Positions 57,630 to 64,000 of a stretch of DNA of 64,000 nucleotides are shown in pieces; within the stretch, counting starts at the first letter, position 1; each line of letters starts with the position of its first letter. Source of the DNA: Kuschelorhynchus macadamiae (lineage: Eukaryota; Arthropoda; Insecta; Coleoptera; Curculionidae); NCBI GenBank assembly GCA_030620095.1, contig JAUTXW010003811.1, positions 1,095,004 through 1,159,003 on the forward strand, in the 5' to 3' direction. The notes under the pieces were generated by a model that saw nothing but the letters and a program-made list of their open reading frames with translations, had not been told where the DNA came from and made no database searches. Made by a program: the position numbers and the translations under genes.

Positions 57630-60055
57630 ACACCAAAAGTCATTGAAAGATTTTCTTTCATATCTTGATTTAACTCAATTCAACAATGTCACAAACTATT
57701 ACAATGGCATACTTGATCTGGTTCTTTCAAACTTTCTTTGCACCGTTGTAAAAAATGACATTTGTACCAGAGGATAATTATCCTACATTAAATATTGAAT
57801 CTAACTGTACTTTGGAAGGTAATAGTGTTGACTTTCCTAATGATTCCCCTAATAGAAACTACAACTTCCGCAAAGCTAACTTTCCGCTACTTTACCAACT
57901 TTTGTGTGAAACTGACTGGGATTTTCTTAATGGAGTTTCAGATATTAATATCGCAGTAGACCTCTTTTATAATAAAATGTATTCCATTTTTGACCAATCA
58001 GTTCCTTTGTTTGCTCCCCATAAACATAATTATTCTTACTTCTTATCCTCCCTGGTATACAAGGGATTTAATTAATGACATTAGAGCTAAGTCAAGGCTG
58101 CACAAAAGATGGAAATGTTCTAACTCTTTGAGTGATTACTCAGCTTTTAAAAGGATAAGAACTTCAATAAAAGTAAAGATTGATATGGCATATAGAGTCT
58201 TCATTAGTACGACTGAAAACTCAATTGGACATTCTGGAGCTTTATTCGACAAAGACGCAACAGATCTCGTATTTCAGGCTCTGTCACCTACAATGGTTCT
58301 ATCATTGAATCTCCAAACGGAATAGTAAACGCATTTGCCCATTACTTTAAAAGTGTTTACACCGACTCCTCTGTATTTTCTGGAAATTCTCATACTGATG
58401 CAGGGTCCCAAAATATAACATTACTTACCCTCAATAATAATGACTTCTGGACCCGATAAAGTTCCATCGTTTATTTTACAGGACAGTGCCCCAGCTTTAA
58501 TTACACCACTGTCTATATTATTTAACTTGTCAATTTGCACCAGCATTTTCCCTGATCGTTGGAAATATGCCAAAATCTGACCAGTACTCAAAAAAGGTGA
58601 TCAGGGATGTGTTGAGAATTATCATCCAATTTCCATCTTCTCCAACTTTTCAAAGGCCTTTGAAGTCTGTATCTATGAAAAACTCTTCCATCAAGTTAAA
58701 AAAGCTTATCTCTCCAAATCAGCATGGCTTTTTCCATTCGAGATCAACTGTCACGAACTTGACGTCATTTCTTCAAAACGTCATATATTCGGATTTTTCG
58801 AAGGTTTTCGATAAGTTGGATCACGGTCTCAAATGGGGTTTCATGAAGATTTGGTCAATTTTTTTGTCTCCTATCTGGCAAATAGGATCCAGTTTGTAAA
58901 CTACAATGGCTTTAAGTCAAGTGAGTATATCGCCACAAGTGGTGCCCCGCAAGGCAGTAATCTGGCTCCTTTTATATTTATCATTTTATATTAACTAATG
59001 ACATTACTGAGGATCTTGCCAGCAGGTGTCTACTTTTTGCTGACGACATGAGACTCTTTCGTATTGTCGGTAATCAGGATGACTGCTTGGTGCTTCAGCA
59101 GGACCTTGATAGGGTTCATGGTTGGTGTATATTAAACAGTCTTCCACTAAATATACAAAAATGTAAGAAAATGACGATCTCTATAATTCATCATGAGTTC
59201 CACCATAACTACACGCTTGGTAGCGCGTTGCTACCTGATTGTGATTCAGTTCGTGAATTGGGTGTCACAGTTGACAAGCAACTTTCTTTCAGTCAGCATG
59301 TAGATGAGACTATCCGGTCAGCTTTGAGGTCCTTGGGATTTTTAATAAGGAGTACATTGGAATTCTCACACTTATCTAGTCGCATTGCAATCTACAATTC
59401 CCTGGTTAAATCCAGGCTACTTTACGCGGCCATTGTGTAGTTCCCTACCTACAATGTCCATGTTAACAGTCTTGAATGTGTACAACGAAAATTCCTCAAG
59501 TACCTGGCCTTTAAAATGGATGGTATCTATCCTGAAAGAGGTTTTGATCACAATCTACTTCTTCATAGATACCAATTTTTATCTCTCAGGAATACCACTA
59601 TTTTTGCAAGTCTGCAATTCCTTTATAAATTATGTAACCTCATGATTGATTCCTCTGAACTGTTGTCTCAACTTTGCTTCTTAGTACCTCAAACGAAGAC
59701 TCGTAGACACCAAATATTTTATCAACCCCTAGGTCGTACTAACCTTGCAAAAAAGGCGTCTCTGTATAGAGCCTGTTCATATTTAAATTCAGTAAATTTA
59801 GTTAATGAAACTGATATGTTTAACTTAAGTCTAAGTAGTTTTAAGAAAAGCATACTCTCAAGTGTCAATGCAGTTTGATCTATTTTGTTACTTATATTAT
59901 TTGTTATTTCTTTCTTGGTGATTTGATGTGGATCTTATAGTTGTTTATGTGTATCAAATCTAAATTTATCCTCTACTATGTGCTAATTTAATTTATAATT
60001 GTTTTTATATTGGGATTGTATTGTTCCTGTTAGACAATAAATACTTTTGAATTTG
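57630..60055 (+). pseudogene. jockey-like LINE B in CSTF3 intron 4
   Basis: Begins near the end of the endonuclease domain (FLSYLDLTQFNN, ILDLVLSN, FVPEDNYPTLNI). The linker follows (NYNFRKANFPLLYQLLCETD, INDIRAKSRLHKRWK), then RT pieces: NYHPISIFSNFSKAFE, HGFFHSRSTVTN, SDFSKVFDKLDH, GAPQGSNLAPF and LLFADDMRLFR (FADD at about 59037). It ends with QRKFLKYLAFKMDG, and AATAAA occurs at about 60038. There are at least five frameshifts or stops. It is inserted directly behind fragment A. Confidence 0.75.
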
Positions 60056-60057
60056 AA

Positions 60058-60378
60058 TAACACACGCATGAGTGAACTGCTCTTGCCTAATAGTTACAGG
60101 TCGTCATTTTATCAAAAAAATGTTATATTTAACGCATGCTAGTTTATTAATGTGTTAAATAATGATGTTAAGGGGTCTGTGACATTGAATATTTTTAGAT
60201 CCAAGTTAAAAACACTTTTATCTGAAATTAACTGTTATTCCCACCAAGACTTTTTTACATGAACTTAATTTTGTATTGTTTTACTAGTAATTTAAGTTAT
60301 TTTCAGACGTTTTCTTCAATTATTGTATGACTTGTGTAATACTTTTCAATTGAGGAAATAAATGATTGATTGATTTTT
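60058..60378 (+). mobile_element. LINE 3' tail C with GATT repeat end
   Basis: RMSELLLPNSYRSSFYQKNV and GSVTLNIFRSKLKTLLSE match C-terminal ends of LINE RT proteins. A short 3' UTR and a tail of ATTG repeats (60361-60375) follow. Only the last part of the element is present. Confidence 0.6.
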
Positions 60379-60383
60379 TATAG

Positions 60384-62664
60384 TTTCCAGTTCAAAGTGG
60401 GAATTAAGGCTAATTCCCAGTTTAAAGTGGGAATTAAGGCTAGTTCCCAGTTTGATAACTCTTTCGATAGGGGCGTGTTAAACGTCAATGGCAAAAAAAA
60501 ATTATTTATTTAAAAAAAATACAATGTCTATTATCATCAGCTCAAATTTAACAAAATTTTATAGACAGATTGACCAATACATCCTTAGTTTAGGGACATT
60601 CGGCAGGTGGATTGACAAATGATATGGGCGGAGTAAAAAAACTAATTTATTTTTAAAAATGCAATAACTTTTTTATCATTATCTCAAATTAAACACAATT
60701 TTGCAACTAATATTTACTTAATATATGGTCTTTATCTAGGTGTGGTGGCAAATGACAGGGGAAGAGTAAAACATTCTTATGTAATGTGCAGTATCTCTTT
60801 TATCATTACCTCAAATTTAACAAAATTTTGCAGACAGATGGATTAATATATACACTTAATATATGATCTTTTATTTTTAAAAATGCAATATCTTTTATTA
60901 TTGGTACAAATTAAACAACATTTTGCGAACAGGTGGAATAAAATGTACATCCCTAATCATAATGATGATGAGGTCCTTGCCTTGGTTAATCTGTATTCAA
61001 TCATATCGCGCCATAAACGACATGATCTTGTTATGTTCTATAACATACTCACCAGCAATGTGGATGTACCGTACCTTCTGTCCAAAATTCCATCCACGTT
61101 TCCCATAGAGTAACCCGCTATCTGGCTAGTTTTCATGTACCCATACACCGTAAAAATTATGGTTTTAATAATTTTATATCTAGGGCTTCTAGATTGGCAA
61201 ACTGCCTTCCTCAATTGGGTTCCTCTTCACGTCCCTCTTCATTTCTTAAAATGTGCACTGCAACTTACCATGAGAGTAATTTTATTTCTAAGTTCAGTAC
61301 TTATACCCTACGTTTATGGATTTGCATTCATATTTATTATACGTGTATATTAAGCTGTTATTGGTATTCTATTATTATATAGGTTAAGTGATACATTGTA
61401 TGTTATCTTATTACTTTACATTTTATATTAACCATTGTAATTGGGCACTAGCCCGTTGAAAAATAAATAAATAAATATATATGTATTTAATATATGGTCT
61501 TTCGCTAGGTGAGGTGGTAAAAAACAGGGACGGAGTAAAAAATTAATTTATTTTTGGAAATACAATATCTATATTTCTTTAAATTGATTTTATGGATGGA
61601 TCAATATACCCTTAATATATGGTTCTTCACTAGGTGGGATGGCAAACGACAGGGGCGGAGTAAGAAATAATTTACTTTTAAAAGTGCAATATCTCTTTTA
61701 TCTTTAGCACAAATTAAACAATATTTTGAAAACAGATGGACTAATATACATTTGCAGGGGCGGAGTAAAGAGTTATTTTTTTTTAAATGCAAAACATTTT
61801 GCAAACAGATGGACTAATATATGCCTTTTCTTTCGCAAGGTGGGGTAACAAACGATAAGGGCGGAGTAAAATTTTAAATTTGGTACCCTGCTTAATTACA
61901 GACCATATATTAAGCAGTAGGTATTAGTCTATCTGTTTGCAAACTGTTATTAAATTTAAATAATTTTAAAAATCATAAATTTTCATGTTAAAGTAAGAGA
62001 GATGTTACATTTTCAAAACTACAGTTATTTTTTATCCGTCCCTGTCGTTTACTGCCTCATTTAGGAAAAGATTATGATATTATACTAAGTGTATATTAGA
62101 TCATATGTAAATTTCGTTAAATTTGAAGTAATATTTTAAGATATTGCATTTCTAAAAACAAATTCATTTTTTACTCCGTCTCTGTCCTTTAACACCCCCA
62201 CTTAGCGAAAGACCATATATTAATGGTATATTGGTCCATCCATCTAAAAAATTCGTTAATTTTCAGATTAAAGTAAGAACAATATTACATATTTAAAAAT
62301 AAATTAATCTGTTACTTCGTCCCTGTCATTTTCCACCTTACCTAGTGACAGACCATATATTAAATGTATATTAGTTCGTCGGTACGCAAGATGTTGTTTA
62401 ATTTATGCTAAAAGAGATATTGTGTTTTAAAAAAATAAAATTACTTTTTTACTCCGCCCCTGTCGTTTGCCATCCCATCTAGAGCATGTCCCTATATTAA
62501 TAATACATTGGTCGATCCGTCCGCAAGATTTTGTTAAATTTGGTATGATGCTGATAAAGATATTGTATTTTTTTTAATAAATTAATTTTTTACTATGCCA
62601 TTGACGTTTAACACCCCCTATCGTCACTTTAACCCCACTTAAAGTCACTTTAAACTGGGAATTA
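60384..62664. repeat. 2.3-kb foldback: two opposed arrays of about 105-150-bp repeats
   Basis: The left end has AATTCCCAGTTTAAAGTGGG and ATAGGGGCGTGTTAAACGTC; the right end carries their complements (about 62590-62664). Between them a unit with AGGGGCGGAGTAAAAAA, then CTCAAATTAAACAAAATTTT and TTAATATATGGTCTTTC, recurs in direct orientation in the left half (near 60629, 60763, 61527, 61652, 61756, 61860). In the right half it recurs as the complement (near 62035, 62171, 62318, 62450). The whole forms a large palindrome inside CSTF3 intron 4. Confidence 0.75.
60930..61475 (+). pseudogene. 5'-truncated LINE D inside the foldback
   Basis: Reads LALVNLYSIISRHKRHDLVM and NILTSNVDVPYLLSKI, then a shift, NYGFNNFISRASRLANCLPQ and a C-terminal end, a short 3' UTR and an AAAT-repeat tail (about 61458-61475). 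It splits one repeat unit of the foldback, so it inserted later. Confidence 0.65.
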
Positions 62665-62969
62665 TAAAAAAAGAAATAGTGTGGCCCAAATACCCTTTCG
62701 TATAAAACAATGAATCTGTGATTTTTTTTTAGTAAAATTGTTCTTAGTTATAATTCTTATTCTGTTCTTTAGGAATATTTGGATTTGTAATTTGTTCATT
62801 GATAAATAAGTTGATACTATTAACTGTAATCATTAATTTCTGCAACATTTTATAAGACTGTTGTTGTTGTAGCTTAAGAAATAAAATATTGTAAAACTAT
62901 GTAATTGTTTATTGTTATTAAAATAAATAAATAAAGTATCGTTCATGTTTTATTGCTTGCACTTTTTAG

Positions 62970-63198
62970 AGAGAAAATGGCTCAGGCATACGATTTCGCT
63001 TTGGACAAAATCGGTATGGACATCCATTCTTACGGTATTTGGAATGATTACGTGAATTTCTTGAAAGGCGTCGAAGCTGTCGGATCCTATGCGGAGAACC
63101 AGAAAATAGGGGCTGTCAGGAAGGTGTACCAGAGGGGTATCATTAACCCCATGACTGGCATGGAAACATTTTGGAAGGATTATATCTCCTTTGAACAG
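62970..63198 (+). CDS. su(f): CSTF3 / suppressor of forked, exon 5
   Basis: Acceptor CTTTTTAG, donor GTAAGT at 63199. The exon encodes KEKMAQAYDFALDKIGMDIH, IWNDYVNFLKGVEAVGSYAE, NQKIGAVRKVYQRG and FWKDYISFEQ. It is nearly identical to the conserved CstF-77 segment (EKMAQAYDFALDKIG, FLKGVEAVGSYAENQ) of vertebrates and flies. It ends on a codon boundary; intron 5 begins and holds a PLE tail. An alternative that starts at an upstream ATG in this exon is unlikely given the match. Confidence 0.96.
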
Positions 63199-63519
63199 GT
63201 AAGTGGGTTCACCTTTGTTGCCAGAAAGCTGATGTTTCCTGTTTTCTGTTTTAAATTCGTTGCTTTATAGGTCAAACTAAAAACCATTTGAGGTAATTAC
63301 AGTCAGTATTCTTTATTTATATTTTTTTTATTTCAGAAACGATTCATATTTTCAGAAAATGCTAAAACACGTCAAATTTTTTATACAGTGGTTAACATTT
63401 ATATTGCACAACATTAATGATATTAAATTCAAAACCCCATATTTTCGTTAATAAAATCATCAACGCACGTAATATTTTATTGTATGGGGAAAAATTAATA
63501 CTACATAACTGTTAAGTCC

Positions 63520-64000
63520 TAACATTGGAACCTGTGGTGGAAGATAGATCAAAATACAAGAGTTCTAACCACACTACACCACAACTTGTTACGTCCTGGA
63601 CGCGCGTTTCGCTAACCAAGTTAGCATCATCAGCAGATGATATAAACTAAAGTAACTTATCCTAACCGAGACTATTTATAGATAAATGTGGTCACACTTG
63701 GTTGCGCACCCGACTGCACCGTTGTCAAGTAAACAATAGAGGGGACTATAGGGAATAGGCCCTCTGTCTTTATTTAGTGCTTTCTTACCACATTTAACTA
63801 TTTCTATACACTTTAAATGCATCCAATAATCTATTATTAGATACATTTTTAATCAACTTAGAATTATCTATTCCTATTCGGTGATTGTTTTCCAAAGCAT
63901 GTTGGGCAACGCTTGATTTTTCTGTTCTTCCGTATCTTGAATGTGCCATGTGTTCTTTAAGCAATACAAGGGAACTGAACCAAGTAGAGGACATAAGAGT
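63520..64000 (-). mobile_element. PLE 3' end with GIY-YIG and ribozyme tail, in CSTF3 intron 5
   Basis: The minus strand reads LKEHMAHSRYGRTEKSSVAQ, HALENNHRI, FKVYRNS (63994-63794), the C-terminal half of a GIY-YIG endonuclease. The tail with a hammerhead follows at 63660-63520. The same tail is found at 42.4 kb. The 5' part of the element lies beyond the window. Confidence 0.75.
63595..63637 (-). ncRNA. Hammerhead ribozyme motif, best-preserved copy
   Basis: On the minus strand: stem I TCTG/CAGG (63634-63637 and 63595-63598), CTGATGA (63627-63633), stem II GCTAAC-TTG-GTTAGC (six pairs), then GAAACGCGCGTC (63599-63610) with the self-complementary stem III ACGCGCGT and the cleavage-site C. 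All conserved core bases are present. Confidence 0.78.

Overview
The window is a transposon-rich stretch of an animal nuclear genome, almost certainly an arthropod and most likely an insect. The sequence is AT-rich, and one host gene with introns is recognisable: the 5' part of suppressor of forked / CSTF3 (CstF-77), as five exons on the + strand between 51716 and 63198. The transposon families (BEL/Pao with an env-like gene, DD41D mariner, pogo, piggyBac, hAT, Crypton, Transib/RAG1-like, jockey-type LINEs, Penelope-like elements) are typical of insect genomes. I cannot name the species; a beetle is only a guess. All family calls rest on protein motifs read by eye and on remembered families, not on a search.

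Layout. 1-7990: a near-complete BEL/Pao retroelement with gag-pol and an env-like gene in one frame, broken by one stop. 8024-9415: a RAG1/Transib-like relic (-). 10220-11385: a truncated mariner (-). 12073-19039: two related hAT copies in opposite orientation, the first with an internal tandem duplication. 19060-19790: relic of a multi-copy arthropod ORF of unknown function. 20555-23040: a Penelope-like (PLE) tail split by a piggyBac. 24285-25493: a Crypton-type tyrosine recombinase relic. 25793-26870: a roughly 520-bp tandem repeat. 27560-29050: a jockey-like RT joined in frame to a mariner helix-turn-helix. 29840-32706: a pogo element with matching terminal repeats and an intron. 34070-39101: PLE fragments, a second pogo fragment and TA arrays. 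40114-41764: a second piggyBac. 42150-42600: a PLE fragment interrupted by a 176-bp ribozyme-bearing insertion. 43540-46392: a DD41D mariner with inverted repeats of about 0.9 kb inside a TA array. 48110-50645: a LINE. 51716 onward: CSTF3, whose introns hold a gypsy relic, a tRNA-Leu-like sequence, four LINE pieces, a 2.3-kb palindromic repeat array and another PLE tail.

The most interesting thread is a set of six hammerhead-ribozyme-like motifs, at about 22975, 34447, 36170(-), 37958, 42396 and 63595(-). Five can be tied to PLE remains; the one at 36170 has no PLE of matching orientation assigned to it. They share a design: CTGANGA, stem II, GAAA, then a short self-complementary stem III (ACGCGCGT, ACAATTGT, ACATGT, ACGT) and a usually short stem I. 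Three pair well. The 42.4-kb copy lies in a 176-bp insertion with a 16-bp target duplication, whose removal leaves a continuous PLE reading frame. It looks like a small mobilised ribozyme element built from two inverted PLE tails.

Most coding regions are damaged by stops or frameshifts. The best preserved are the BEL ORFs, the 312-residue PLE ORF at 38163-39101, the pogo transposase and the CSTF3 exons.
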